From contig FOSY01000015.1 in NCBI GenBank assembly GCA_900114405.1, positions 1-64,000 of the forward strand: a stretch of DNA of 64,000 nt. Direction: 5' to 3'. The position numbers and the translations under genes are program-made. Positions 30,240 through 39,558 of this stretch are shown piece after piece (within the stretch, counting starts at the first letter, position 1; every line of letters starts with the position of its first letter). The stretch comes from Lachnospiraceae bacterium KH1T2. Its GTDB lineage: Bacteria; Bacillota; Clostridia; Lachnospirales; Lachnospiraceae. Under the pieces are notes generated by a model. The model had not been told where the DNA came from. It worked only from the letters and a program-made list of their open reading frames with translations, and did no database searches.

Positions 30240-31359
30240 AAATCTCAGGCATGGATTTACAACCGGAAGCTGTGCGGCTGCGGCGGCAAAAGCTGCATTA
30301 ATAATGCTGCTGGGATCTACTGAAAAAAATGAGATTTCCATAATCACACCGAAGGGGATAGAATTCAAGGCGAAAATCGAAAATATCTCAAAGGGAGAAA
30401 ACTTTGTGAAATGCTCTGTAAAAAAGGATGGCGGAGATGATCCGGATATTACTACGGGAGCAGATATTTATGCTGAGGTTTCGCTTATGAATGAGGTGAG
30501 CGGAGATATTATCATTGATGGAGGCTTCGGAGTTGGAAGAGTTACTATGCCGGGGCTTGACCAGCCGGTTGGAAATGCAGCTATCAATCATGTTCCACGT
30601 GAAATGATAGAAGAAAACATACGTGAAGTATGTAGTATATATGATTGGAATGGTGGAGTGAAGGTATTAGTTTCAGTTCCGGATGGAGAGAAACTTGCAA
30701 AAAAGACATTTAATCCGAGACTTGGAATAGTTGGCGGTATCTCAATCTTAGGAACGAGTGGGATCGTTGAGCCGATGAGTGAGCAGGCATTGCTTGATAC
30801 GATAAAGGTAGAACTTCATCAGCATAGGGCTAAAGGGCTTGAGGCTGCAGCAGTATCACCGGGAAATTATGGAATAGAATTTATGAGAGATACATATGGA
30901 TATGATCTCGATAAGAGTGTGAAATGCAGTAATTTCATAGGTGATACGATAGATATGGCGGTTGAAGAAGGATTTAAGACGATCCTTATAACAGGTCATA
31001 TAGGAAAATTGATCAAGTGCTCCGGCGGCATAATGGATACTCATTCAAAAAAAGGCGACTGCAGAATGGAATTAATGGCGGCAGCTGCATTAAGAGCAGG
31101 ATGTGATAGTGCAACAGCACTGGAAATATTAGAGTCTGTAACTACAGAAGAGGGGCTGAGGATACTTAAAGAAAAAAATATATGCAGAGAAACTATGGAT
31201 AAAGTGATGGACAAGATAATGTTTTACCTGAAAAAGAAAGCTGATGAGAAAATTCAGGTAGAATGTATGATATACAGCACAGTGTATGGCTTGCTTGCCT
31301 CATCAGAAAATGCTGAAAAAGTTGTAAAGGAGCTTGTTGAAAAATGGTCTACTTTGTAG
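30226..31359 (+). CDS. cbiD: cobalt-precorrin-5B (C1)-methyltransferase
   Basis: A 377-residue CbiD protein of the anaerobic cobalamin pathway. The hallmark 'LRHGFTTGSCAAAAAKAAL' opens the protein, followed by 'DDPDITTGADI' and 'GFGVGRVTMPGLDQPVGNAAINHVPR'. It methylates C1 of cobalt-precorrin-5B. It overlaps both neighbours (14 and 16 bases), so the three genes are one translationally coupled unit. Presence of CbiD rather than CobF favours the anaerobic route. Confidence 0.95.
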   Translation: MKESKNLRHGFTTGSCAAAAAKAALIMLLGSTEKNEISIITPKGIEFKAKIENISKGENFVKCSVKKDGGDDPDITTGADIYAEVSLMNEVSGDIIIDGGFGVGRVTMPGLDQPVGNAAINHVPREMIEENIREVCSIYDWNGGVKVLVSVPDGEKLAKKTFNPRLGIVGGISILGTSGIVEPMSEQALLDTIKVELHQHRAKGLEAAAVSPGNYGIEFMRDTYGYDLDKSVKCSNFIGDTIDMAVEEGFKTILITGHIGKLIKCSGGIMDTHSKKGDCRMELMAAAALRAGCDSATALEILESVTTEEGLRILKEKNICRETMDKVMDKIMFYLKKKADEKIQVECMIYSTVYGLLASSENAEKVVKELVEKWSTL

Positions 31360-32105
31360 GAGCTGGATGTGGTGCTGCAGATTTGATAACTATACGCGGA
31401 AAAAATATGCTTGAAAAAGCTGATGTGATAATTTATGCAGGTTCATTGGTGAATCCGGAACTTCTTAAATATGCGAAAGAAAATGCGGAGATTCATAATA
31501 GTGCATATATGACGCTGGAAGATGTCATCGATGTTATCAGGCAGGCAGAAAAACAGGGAAAAATAACTGTTAGACTTCATACCGGAGAACCTAGTTTATA
31601 TGGTGCTGTCAGAGAGCAGATGGATATTTTAGATGAGCTTGAAATCAGCTATGAAAGCTGCCCGGGAGTGAGTGCATGCTTTGGTGCGGCAGCAGCACTG
31701 AATTTAGAATATACACTGCCGGAGGTTTCGCAGTCACTTATAATAACAAGGATGGAAGGCAGGACAGGAGTACCGGAAAAGGAATCTATAGAATCATTTG
31801 CGGCACATAGAACTTCGATGGCAATATATCTTAGTGCGGGAATGATAGGCGAGCTTTCGAAAAGGCTGATAAGAGGTGGGTATGATAAGGATACACCGGC
31901 AGCAATAGTGTACAAGGCAACGTGGAAAGATGAGAAAAAGTTTATATGTACAATAGAAACACTTGAGCAGACTGCGAAGGAAAATGAAATTAGTAAAATT
32001 GCAGTTATTTTAGTCGGAGATGTTATTGGAAAAGGTAAGTATGAAAGATCCAGACTATATGCTCCAGAATTTGAGACAGAATATAGAAAAGTCAGATCGA
32101 AATAA
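31344..32105 (+). CDS. cobM: precorrin-4 / cobalt-precorrin-4 C11-methyltransferase
   Basis: A 253-residue CobM/CbiF methylase: 'MVYFVGAGCGAADLITIRG', 'VRLHTGEPSLYGAVREQMD', 'CPGVSACFGAAAAL' and 'MAIYLSAGMI'. It methylates C11 of the corrin ring. It begins inside the end of cbiD. The stop codon lies in the loop of a strong bidirectional terminator. Only three corrin-ring genes are here; other pathway genes must be elsewhere if the pathway is complete. Confidence 0.94.
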   Translation: MVYFVGAGCGAADLITIRGKNMLEKADVIIYAGSLVNPELLKYAKENAEIHNSAYMTLEDVIDVIRQAEKQGKITVRLHTGEPSLYGAVREQMDILDELEISYESCPGVSACFGAAAALNLEYTLPEVSQSLIITRMEGRTGVPEKESIESFAAHRTSMAIYLSAGMIGELSKRLIRGGYDKDTPAAIVYKATWKDEKKFICTIETLEQTAKENEISKIAVILVGDVIGKGKYERSRLYAPEFETEYRKVRSK

Positions 32106-32120
32106 ATTCGGTCTGACTTT
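32088..32120. terminator. bidirectional terminator between cobM and the EAL gene
   Basis: AAAGTCAGATCGAA pairs with TTCGGTCTGACTTT around a 5-base loop that contains the cobM stop codon. T-tracts occur on both strands, serving convergent genes. Confidence 0.9.
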
Positions 32121-32124
32121 TATC

Positions 32125-34911
32125 TTATGAGTGAAAAGCATTTGGATTATAGTCTTTTATCAATTCCATAAGAAGGCGGCCATCAGTACGAGGCACAGCC
32201 ATGCAGGTGTGTTCCTGCCAGGTATAGTCACCTGTTTCTGAGTTAAAAGTTCTAAAGTAGGCATTTATAAAGCCCTTTCCGGACTTTTTTATACGCTTTA
32301 CCAATGTAGTAGAATCTGAATAAGCCATATATTTTTCACGATCTTCAGGATATACGTAATGCTCGGCGTAAAATTCCGTTACCTGACTAAGTGATGAAGC
32401 TTTTTCATTGTCGAGATTATTGAATGATCCGTTTTCCATGATAGTTTCAACATAATCTTCATATGGGTGAAGAAGATATATTGAATTGTAAAGCATGGAA
32501 ATGTCTCGGATATATGCATCGGTATCAGCCTGCTCCTCAGAAGCCAGAAGATTCATGGCATCTAACGATGTCTTAAAAATATATCGGTCATCATGCTTTG
32601 CAATTTTTGAGGAATAAAGTTTTACATAACGCTCGCCAATATTGAAGATTATGGTCTGCGGATCATCATTTTTGATGATATGCTTTGCAAAATTCTGATA
32701 CATTCTTCCGGAAGGCACATTAAAATTATTGAGCTCATATTCTCTGCTTGCCAATGAGGAATAACCAAATTCCTGAAGTGTATGTCTATAACTGTCATTA
32801 GCAAAAAGATATTTAAAGCCATTTTCACAATATTCTATCAATGCAAGTGATGAATCACTCATCAGGTTAATGCGCCCGATAGCATCATAGTAATTTTTCC
32901 ATTCTCTTGCTTCGATATCGATTGACTGCTTGGAAAGATTTTCTTCAAATTCACCAAGCGGAAGAGGGCGTCCAAAGAGAAAGCCCTGAATCTTTTCGCA
33001 GCCTATCTGCTTTAGGAAGCGGTATTGCTCTGCAGTTTCAACACCTTCGGCAAGTGTTTTGATCCCGATTTTCTTTGACATATTCACGACAGATGAAATG
33101 ATGTCCTTTGAGCGTCGGGTAAAGCTTGAGATAAAGTCAATATCTATTTTCAGCTCGTCAAATTCATAGTCTTTAAGAACATTTAATGATGAATAGCCAG
33201 AGCCAAAATCATCCATCCATACTTCGTAACCTGCATTTCGGAATTTTGCAACCTCTGAACGAATGAAGCCCGTACTTACCATGATGCTCTCGGTGATTTC
33301 GATATTGATCAGGTCTCGTGGAATATCATATTCAGTGATGATCTCTTCGATCATAGAGAATATATCACAGGTTATAAAATCCAATCTGGAGAGATTGAAA
33401 GATACTGGTACATATGGTTCATTATTGTCCATCTTGTGACGAATATCTTTAGCAATCTGTGAGATGATACAGCAGTCGAGCTTGTATATCTGGTGTGTAT
33501 CCTCGAGAGCGGCTATAAAGCTATGAGGATTCAGAACTCCGCGTTCAGGATCTTCCCAACGGGCTAATGCCTCAGCGCCGCATAAGCAGCCGGAAATGGT
33601 TCGTACAACCGGCTGATAATATACTTTTATATAACCATTTTTAATCGCAGAGTCGATATTATCAACTACATAAAAGTAAAGTTCGTTGTCGGAACGCATT
33701 GATGGCAAATAAAAACGATAAAATGAAGACAGATCGTTTTTTATGCTGTTGCATGCAAGTTTTGCATTGTCTCCGGCTGTGCTGATTTCATGAATATCAG
33801 GTGTGATACGGCATATACCCGCATTCATATTTATAGTCATGCCCTGACCAAATGCCATGACCTTTTTATAAATTTTTGTAATATGCTCGACGATTTCATC
33901 ATCTTCTGTAAGAACAGCAAAATGGTCATCAGCTAAACGACTTATCAGACCGGGAGCAGGAAATTCCTCTTTAAGGACAGAAGCAATCTGTATAAGAAGA
34001 ATATCACCACTATGAAAACCATAAGTACGGTTATAGTTTTTCATTCCGCGGATGTCATAATATATAAGTACAGCGTCTTTGCCGGATTTTCGTATATCTT
34101 CAACGACACGGCTTCCCTGTGAAAGAAAATAATTCATGTTTGAAAGACCGGTAAGGATATCAAAGTATTTATTGTCTTTGAGTGCTGTTTTTATAAGGTA
34201 CGCGTCGATACCGCGCCAGGTTATCTGAGAAATATGTACGAAAAAATCTTCCCCGTTTGAAGGATTGGGAATTATAGTTTCACCTTTTCCAGCCAGCTGA
34301 TTGAAATCAAGCGCGCATAAGCCGGAATTATCAATAAAATATTCTTCAAAAGTTATGCCGGCGTAGTAGCGGTGCTGAGGCTGGATAATATCTTTCATTG
34401 CAGAATTAACCAGTAAAATTTCATGTGTATCAGCACTGATAACACATGTTCCCTCGGATTCAAGCTCTATAACAGACTGTATGGAATGATCAAAATCTAT
34501 GATATTTGCCTGAGCTTCAGTGACATCTTCATATCTTAAAATGGCATATCTTGAGCCATCAGAAAAATGACGATGATAGCCTATAGCATGAAGAATGCGA
34601 TATTCTTCACGACCATATAGCTTTTGATGATAGACGATGTCATAATCAGATGAGCCTTCCATAAATTTCTTAAATGCCGCAGCGACGCGCATAGAATCGC
34701 TTGGATCGACATTGTTTAATGCTTTATCCGTAAGCTGATTTAAGATGGATTCTCTTCCAAGACCAGGATCGCAAAGGCGCAGATAACCATTAGAAACGGC
34801 AACGGCTTTTGCTTTATTATTTTCGTAAATATAAATAACAATTGGAATTTCAGATCTGCTTATATACTTCTGAAAAAATGGAGAAGTGTATTCTGCGCTA
34901 CTTTCACTCAC
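32125..34911 (-). CDS. PAS-GGDEF-EAL protein, probable c-di-GMP phosphodiesterase
   Basis: A 928-residue cytoplasmic signalling protein. The N-terminal 250 residues look like PAS-type sensing modules. The GGDEF-like domain (about 255-400) has a degenerate active site, ADDHF in 'SRLADDHFAVL', so diguanylate cyclase activity is unlikely. The EAL domain (about 410-660) keeps the catalytic motifs 'EALARWEDP', 'NIEITES', 'DDFGSGYSSL', 'LKIDID', 'AEGVET' and 'QGFLFGRPL'. The last 260 residues resemble another PAS-like sensor. GTG is the start, with AGGGG upstream. No membrane segments are visible. It is a single-gene unit convergent with cobM. Confidence 0.88.
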   Translation of the reverse strand: MSESSAEYTSPFFQKYISRSEIPIVIYIYENNKAKAVAVSNGYLRLCDPGLGRESILNQLTDKALNNVDPSDSMRVAAAFKKFMEGSSDYDIVYHQKLYGREEYRILHAIGYHRHFSDGSRYAILRYEDVTEAQANIIDFDHSIQSVIELESEGTCVISADTHEILLVNSAMKDIIQPQHRYYAGITFEEYFIDNSGLCALDFNQLAGKGETIIPNPSNGEDFFVHISQITWRGIDAYLIKTALKDNKYFDILTGLSNMNYFLSQGSRVVEDIRKSGKDAVLIYYDIRGMKNYNRTYGFHSGDILLIQIASVLKEEFPAPGLISRLADDHFAVLTEDDEIVEHITKIYKKVMAFGQGMTINMNAGICRITPDIHEISTAGDNAKLACNSIKNDLSSFYRFYLPSMRSDNELYFYVVDNIDSAIKNGYIKVYYQPVVRTISGCLCGAEALARWEDPERGVLNPHSFIAALEDTHQIYKLDCCIISQIAKDIRHKMDNNEPYVPVSFNLSRLDFITCDIFSMIEEIITEYDIPRDLINIEITESIMVSTGFIRSEVAKFRNAGYEVWMDDFGSGYSSLNVLKDYEFDELKIDIDFISSFTRRSKDIISSVVNMSKKIGIKTLAEGVETAEQYRFLKQIGCEKIQGFLFGRPLPLGEFEENLSKQSIDIEAREWKNYYDAIGRINLMSDSSLALIEYCENGFKYLFANDSYRHTLQEFGYSSLASREYELNNFNVPSGRMYQNFAKHIIKNDDPQTIIFNIGERYVKLYSSKIAKHDDRYIFKTSLDAMNLLASEEQADTDAYIRDISMLYNSIYLLHPYEDYVETIMENGSFNNLDNEKASSLSQVTEFYAEHYVYPEDREKYMAYSDSTTLVKRIKKSGKGFINAYFRTFNSETGDYTWQEHTCMAVPRTDGRLLMELIKDYNPNAFHS

Positions 34912-35189
34912 TATTCTACCCCTTTTATACTACCTATAATATGTACAATTATATTATGTCTAAATTAAAAATAAAAGTACATTATAGAATAGTTTTACAA
35001 AAGGAAACACTTATCAGCGGCAAGGTTTTAAAGTAATGATAAGGATATCTTCATAAAAAGTACATAATGTGACCTTAATTTCGACACAAGGGTATTGTAT
35101 TATAAAACCATCAAAAGCAAAGACATCCGAGACCACACTGAATCGGATGATTTGATTCTGATAACTAAATCCCTTTTTTCATACTTCCA
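34912..35189. other. intergenic stretch between the EAL and MATE genes
   Basis: About 320 bases upstream of the EAL gene without a supportable ORF. It is AT-rich and should hold the EAL gene promoter. I looked for a c-di-GMP riboswitch on the minus strand and saw no GEMM-like core. Confidence 0.4.
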
Positions 35190-35215
35190 GCCGCATGGAA
35201 TGACCACCGTGCGGC
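35190..35215. terminator. hairpin terminator after the MATE gene
   Basis: GCCGCATGG and CCGTGCGGC form a 9-bp stem with one wobble, 20 bases past the MATE stop. A T-rich stretch follows on the plus strand; the minus-strand T-tail is poor. Confidence 0.6.
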
Positions 35216-35234
35216 TCTCCCTTTTAAAAGAAAA

Positions 35235-36572
35235 TTATCCTTTGAGAATCTTTTTTTGCTTCCACGTGAAATAGAAAATAAATAAGATACCGCAAGTTAT
35301 CCATGTGAGAGGATAACATGAAAGAATTTGTGTGAGAGTTCCGGATGGAACGATCACTTTTATCCAGACTATCCTGAAAATACAAGTACCACAAAGAGTT
35401 ATAAGCGTAGGGACTAAAACTGTGCCTTCGGCCTGAAGGACAGCAGCGAATATCTGAACAAAGGTGTAAGCGATGTAACCTCTTGCGAGAATATTCAGCA
35501 TTAAGATTCCGATGTCGGTAACTTCTTTATCGGTGGTAAAGATGGAAAGCAATGTTCCTGAAAATGTCACCAATAAGAGTGTTATCACGCCGATAGAGGC
35601 AAAGCACATGGCAAAGGTTACAGCAGTGCCCTTGCGGATACGGTCATACTTGCCTGCACCATAATTCTGCCCGACAAATGTAGTTATAGAAATTGCGAAA
35701 GCACCATAAACCATCCAGATTATTGAGTCGATTTTGCCCAAAGCACCCCATGCGGCAACGGTATTTACGCCGAAAGCATTAAGGGCAGTCTGGATTATTA
35801 TATTTGATATATTGTACATACTAGACTGGATTCCGCTTGGAAAACCGATTCGAAGAATCTGCGTCAATATACCTTTGTCGATACGTATATCCTTTAATCG
35901 GAGCGTAAGCTGAGGAGTTCGGAACATCAGAAGAAATGTGACTAGCAGCGAGCTTACGGCCTGCGATAAAAGTGTTGCGACGGCAGCACCGAGTACGTTG
36001 AGGTGAAATGCGCATACAAATAAAACATCAAGAATAATGTTTATGCCGCAGCAGATCATCAAAATGTACAGCGGACGTTTGGAATCACCTATAGCTCTGA
36101 GGATTGAAGAGCCAATGTTGTAAACAAAGACAAAGATCAGCCCTGCAAAGTAGATCCTAAGGTAGAGGAGTGAGCCGGCAAGTAAAGACTCAGGCGTGTC
36201 CATTACCTTAAGGATAGAAGGAGCAAAAACTATGCCAATAATTCCGAAAATTATGCCGCCGATACATGCAAAAGCATAAGAGGTATGAAGTGAAGTATCG
36301 AGTCGTTCTTCATCTTTTGCGCCGAAAAACTGTGATATAACGACTGTCGAACCGGCTGAAAGTCCGGTGAAGAAGCCAACAATAAAATTAACAAATTGCG
36401 CAGAAGAGCCGCTTACGCATGAAAGGGCTTCCTTACCTGCGAAACGCCCTACGACAACAGCATCGACAGTGTTGTAGAGCTGTTGAAAAAATGTACCTAT
36501 GAGTATCGGGAAGAAGAATAGTAAGATCTGCTTCCAGATAACTCCTTCGGTTATGTTGTTTTTAGAGTTCAT
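35235..36572 (-). CDS. MATE family efflux transporter
   Basis: A 445-residue membrane protein with about 12 segments in two halves, typical of MATE cation/drug antiporters. Seen: 'PILIGTFFQQLYNTVDAVVVGRFAGKEALS' near the N-terminus and 'VVISQFFGAKDEERL'. The second half repeats the pattern ('FVGQNYGAGKYDRIRKG'). The substrate cannot be told. It starts six bases after the pseudouridine synthase gene and is likely co-transcribed with it. Confidence 0.92.
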   Translation of the reverse strand: MNSKNNITEGVIWKQILLFFFPILIGTFFQQLYNTVDAVVVGRFAGKEALSCVSGSSAQFVNFIVGFFTGLSAGSTVVISQFFGAKDEERLDTSLHTSYAFACIGGIIFGIIGIVFAPSILKVMDTPESLLAGSLLYLRIYFAGLIFVFVYNIGSSILRAIGDSKRPLYILMICCGINIILDVLFVCAFHLNVLGAAVATLLSQAVSSLLVTFLLMFRTPQLTLRLKDIRIDKGILTQILRIGFPSGIQSSMYNISNIIIQTALNAFGVNTVAAWGALGKIDSIIWMVYGAFAISITTFVGQNYGAGKYDRIRKGTAVTFAMCFASIGVITLLLVTFSGTLLSIFTTDKEVTDIGILMLNILARGYIAYTFVQIFAAVLQAEGTVLVPTLITLCGTCIFRIVWIKVIVPSGTLTQILSCYPLTWITCGILFIFYFTWKQKKILKG

Positions 36573-36578
36573 GAAATA

Positions 36579-37286
36579 TCATCTCTTTCCTTTTAAGGCA
36601 GTGATCTCTGAAGTAGTTAAAACTCTGTACTCGCCTTCTTTAAGGCTCTCGTCCAAAGTAAGAGGTCCCATGGAAACACGCTTAAGCCATGTCACTTCAT
36701 GACCAAGTGCGGAAAACATCCGCTTTATCTGATGAAACTTACCTTCACGTATAGTTACTTCTGCTTCAGAAATATCTCCGGAAGAAATTATTTTTAACCT
36801 GGCAGGAAGCGAGGTGAATTCATCATCAATCTTTATTCCCTGAGCGAAGCTCTTAACATCACTTTCATCAAGAGCACCGGTGACTTTAGCTCTATATAAT
36901 TTATCGACATGCTTTGCAGGGCTGAGAAGATCATGGGCCAACTGTCCGTCATTAGTTATCAGCAGAAGTCCTACAGTATCTTTATCTAGTCTGCCTACCG
37001 GGAAAAGATCTTTGCGGTGTCTTTCATCAAGCAGATCGATGACAGTTTCCTGACGCTTGTCTTCACTTGCAGAGATGACGCCGGCAGGCTTATTCAACAT
37101 GATGTATTCATATTCCTGATAAGAGATAAGCTCTCCATTAAATGATATTTCATCGTTAGAAGTGACACTCACCCCGGAATCTTTTATAACTTCATTATTT
37201 ACAGTAACAAGCCCTTTGCGGATCATTTTTTTAATCTCACTTCGGGTACCGATGTTCATATCGGCCAGGAATTTATCTAATCTCAT
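36579..37286 (-). CDS. RsuA/RluB-type rRNA pseudouridine synthase
   Basis: A 235-residue enzyme with an N-terminal S4 domain ('MRLDKFLADMNIGTRSEIKKMIRKG') and the catalytic motif 'GRLDKDTVGLLLITNDG', whose Asp is the nucleophile. It makes pseudouridine in 16S or 23S rRNA; length and single S4 suggest the RsuA branch. Element A copy 2 lies 26 bases upstream of its start, within the presumed promoter or leader. Confidence 0.92.
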   Translation of the reverse strand: MRLDKFLADMNIGTRSEIKKMIRKGLVTVNNEVIKDSGVSVTSNDEISFNGELISYQEYEYIMLNKPAGVISASEDKRQETVIDLLDERHRKDLFPVGRLDKDTVGLLLITNDGQLAHDLLSPAKHVDKLYRAKVTGALDESDVKSFAQGIKIDDEFTSLPARLKIISSGDISEAEVTIREGKFHQIKRMFSALGHEVTWLKRVSMGPLTLDESLKEGEYRVLTTSEITALKGKR

Positions 37287-37311
37287 AGTAATACCTCATC
37301 ATTAAAATATA

Positions 37312-37423
37312 TTAGTATTGCTGTTTTTAATTAGCTCGACTTATTCTAATGATGTAAATCCTCTAATGGTGAGGGTTTGCATCATTAGAATTTAGTCGAG
37401 ATTATAAAAAACAGTTATACTAG
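37312..37423 (+). repeat. palindromic CTAG-bounded element A, copy 2 (112 bp)
   Basis: Same length and architecture as copies 1 and 3 but diverged: left end TTAGTATTGCTGTTTTTAAT, right end AAAAAACAGTTATACTAG. Compared with copy 1 the arm CTGGAC/GTCCAG has become CTCGAC/GTCGAG, CTAACGATG/CATCGTTAG has become CTAATGATG/CATCATTAG, and the tip pairs CCTC/GAGG. Pairing is preserved each time. It sits between the pseudouridine synthase gene and hflK. Confidence 0.85.
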
Positions 37424-37440
37424 ACAGTATATGATAACAC

Positions 37441-37474
37441 ATGTCATTCGTCACATAATATATGTTATTCGTCA
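37441..37474. promoter_or_regulatory. direct repeats upstream of hflK
   Basis: ATGTCATTCGTCA (37441-37453) and ATGTTATTCGTCA (37462-37474) match at 12 of 13 positions and are 21 bases apart, about two helical turns. They lie just upstream of a TATAAT-like box near 37503. They may bind a regulator of the hflK-hflC pair. Confidence 0.4.
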
Positions 37475-37560
37475 GTAAATGTTTTAATTTAAAAACTTTT
37501 TTTATATAATGAAGGCGTGGAGTAAGAAGACCATAACAAGTGAAAAGGAAGGGAAAATAA

Positions 37561-38589
37561 ATGGGATTTTTTGACAAGAAACGAAAATATGGAAATGTCA
37601 TTGACATGAATCCGGGACCAGACATGAAGAAATCTTTAAAAATAGTGGGGATAGTTGTAATCATTGGTATAGCTGCACTTGTGCTCAATTCATGTTTTTA
37701 CAGCGTTGGAGAGCAGGAACAGGCAGTGCTTACACAGTTTGGACAGGTGCAGAGTGTAAAAACTGCAGGTCTTTATTTCAAATTGCCATTTATTCAAAGA
37801 GTACATAAGATTTCTACGACGACAGTGGGAATGCCTATCGGTTATGCACCAAGTAGTGCAGGAGGAGAGTCTGACCCGGAAGGTGCGGAAAGCACTGGCG
37901 ATTCTCTGATGATCACATCTGATTTTAATTTCATCAATATTGATTTTTATCTGGAATACAGAGTTTCTGACCCTGTAAAATACATTTATAATGCGAGCAA
38001 CCCGACAGCGATAGTTGAAAACGAAGCAATGGCTGCCATAAGAGCAACTGTTTCTGACTATACGGTTGATGATGCGATCACAACAGGTAAGAGCCAGATT
38101 CAGTCAGCAGTAAAGGAAAGACTTGTTGAAGAACTTGCAGAAGATGATATAGGAATTGAGGTAGTAAATATAACAGTTCAGGATTCTGAGCCTCCGACGG
38201 ACGAAGTAAGAACAGCTTTTAAGTCAGTAGAAAATGCTAAGCAGGGAGCTGATACTGCAGTAAATAATGCAAAAGCATATCAAAGTGAGAAGATACCTGC
38301 AGCTGAGGCTGCAGCAGATAAGATAGTTCAGGATGCAACAGCTGAAAAAGAAACAAGAATAAGCGAGGCGGCAGGTCAGGTAGCCCGTTTTAATAAGACA
38401 TACGAAGAATATCAGAAATATCCGCTTATCACAAAGCAGAGAATGTTTTACGAAACTATAGAAAATGTTTTGCCTGAGGTCAAGCTTTATATTGATGATG
38501 GCGGAACAAATAAACTTCTTCCGCTGGAAAACTTAAGTGCGGCAGCGGCGATGTCATCTGCAGTAGTTTCTGAAAATAGCGCGGAATAA
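37561..38589 (+). CDS. hflK: SPFH-domain membrane protease regulator HflK-like
   Basis: A 342-residue protein with one N-terminal membrane segment ('IVGIVVIIGIAALVLNSCFYSVG', about 28-50) and an SPFH/band 7 domain ('VGEQEQAVLTQFGQVQSVKTAGLYFKLPFIQRV'). The long coiled C-terminal part ('AYQSEKIPAAEAAADKIVQDA') is typical of HflK. In E. coli, HflKC forms a cage round FtsH; FtsH is not encoded nearby. It starts 12 bases after an AAGGAAGGG ribosome binding site and precedes hflC by 11 bases. Confidence 0.88.
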   Translation: MGFFDKKRKYGNVIDMNPGPDMKKSLKIVGIVVIIGIAALVLNSCFYSVGEQEQAVLTQFGQVQSVKTAGLYFKLPFIQRVHKISTTTVGMPIGYAPSSAGGESDPEGAESTGDSLMITSDFNFINIDFYLEYRVSDPVKYIYNASNPTAIVENEAMAAIRATVSDYTVDDAITTGKSQIQSAVKERLVEELAEDDIGIEVVNITVQDSEPPTDEVRTAFKSVENAKQGADTAVNNAKAYQSEKIPAAEAAADKIVQDATAEKETRISEAAGQVARFNKTYEEYQKYPLITKQRMFYETIENVLPEVKLYIDDGGTNKLLPLENLSAAAAMSSAVVSENSAE

Positions 38590-38600
38590 GGGAGGATCGT

Positions 38601-39479
38601 ATGTTAAATAAGATCAGAGTTGCTATAATTCTAATTTTGGTGGTTGGAATCGTAGTAGTAGGAAATTCATTATACACAGTAACAAATGATAGATACGCTG
38701 TAGTAAGACAGTTTGGAAAGATCGTGAATGTAACTGATGCTGCAGGACTTTATATGAAAGTTCCTTTCATTCAGGAAGTCACAGAAGTACCGAGAAATAT
38801 CCAGCTTTACGATATTGCACCGTCTGATGTTATAACTATGGATAAAAAATCTATGATCGCAGATGACTATGTTATGTGGAAGGTAGTCGATCCGACAAAG
38901 TTTGTAAAGTCACTTAATGGCTCGATCACAAGTGCTCAGGACAGAGTTAGCGTAGCAGCTTACAATGCTACAAAAAATATCATCAGTTCTATGTCGCAGG
39001 ATGGAATAATCGAGGCAAGAGGTGAGAAGCTTACAAATATGATCACAGACAGTGCTAATTCATATGTAGGAAACTACGGAATCAGCATTAATAAAGCAGT
39101 TATCAAGGTTCTTGACCTGCCGGATGATAATAAGTCAGCTGTCTATGACAGAATGATCTCAGAGCGTCAGAATATTGCAGCTGCTTATAAGGCAGAAGGC
39201 GAAGCTGATGCGCAGAAGATCAAGAATGAGACTGATAAGGAAGTTGCGATAAAGAAGGCTGAGGCGAATAAGCAGGCTGAAGTGATAAAGGCTGAGGGTG
39301 AAGCAGAATATATGAAGACTCTTCAGGATGCATATAATACACCGGAAAAAGCTGATTTTTACAACTTTACAAGAAGTCTTGATGCATTGGAAAAGTCACT
39401 TAAAAGTGGAAATAAGACTGTGATCCTTGATAAAGATTCTCCGCTTGTTCAGGTTCTTTATGGACAGGGCTTGAGATAA
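38601..39479 (+). CDS. hflC: SPFH-domain membrane protease regulator HflC-like
   Basis: A 292-residue partner of the preceding protein. It has an N-terminal membrane anchor ('VAIILILVVGIVVVGNSLY'), band 7 domain ('YAVVRQFGKIVNVTDAAGLYMKVPFIQEV') and Ala/Glu/Lys-rich coiled coil ('AYKAEGEADAQKIKNETDKEVAIKKAEANKQ'). Expected to oligomerise with HflK at the membrane. A very strong bidirectional terminator follows. Confidence 0.9.
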   Translation: MLNKIRVAIILILVVGIVVVGNSLYTVTNDRYAVVRQFGKIVNVTDAAGLYMKVPFIQEVTEVPRNIQLYDIAPSDVITMDKKSMIADDYVMWKVVDPTKFVKSLNGSITSAQDRVSVAAYNATKNIISSMSQDGIIEARGEKLTNMITDSANSYVGNYGISINKAVIKVLDLPDDNKSAVYDRMISERQNIAAAYKAEGEADAQKIKNETDKEVAIKKAEANKQAEVIKAEGEAEYMKTLQDAYNTPEKADFYNFTRSLDALEKSLKSGNKTVILDKDSPLVQVLYGQGLR

Positions 39480-39516
39480 ATATGTAGAATGAGAAATCCT
39501 TAGATACAAAGGGTGG

Positions 39517-39558
39517 AAATACAAAAGAGGCTGCGTAAAAGCAGCCTCTTTTGTATTT
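39517..39558. terminator. perfect bidirectional terminator hflC / DUF1294
   Basis: An 18-bp perfect stem (AAAGAGGCTGC/GCAGCCTCTTT core, extended by AAATAC/GTATTT) with loop GTAAAA, between convergent genes. Confidence 0.95.

Noticed and set aside
30591-30606. TGTTCCACGTGAAATG inside cbiD, 13 of 16 matches to parS
   Set aside because: The central G/C and outer positions differ from the consensus and it lies within a conserved coding stretch; likely chance.
34912-35189. Possible c-di-GMP riboswitch in the leader of the EAL gene
   Set aside because: No GEMM-type conserved core on the minus strand.
35262-35277. TCCACGTGAAATAG near the MATE stop, parS-like
   Set aside because: Only about 11 of 16 matches and inside coding sequence.
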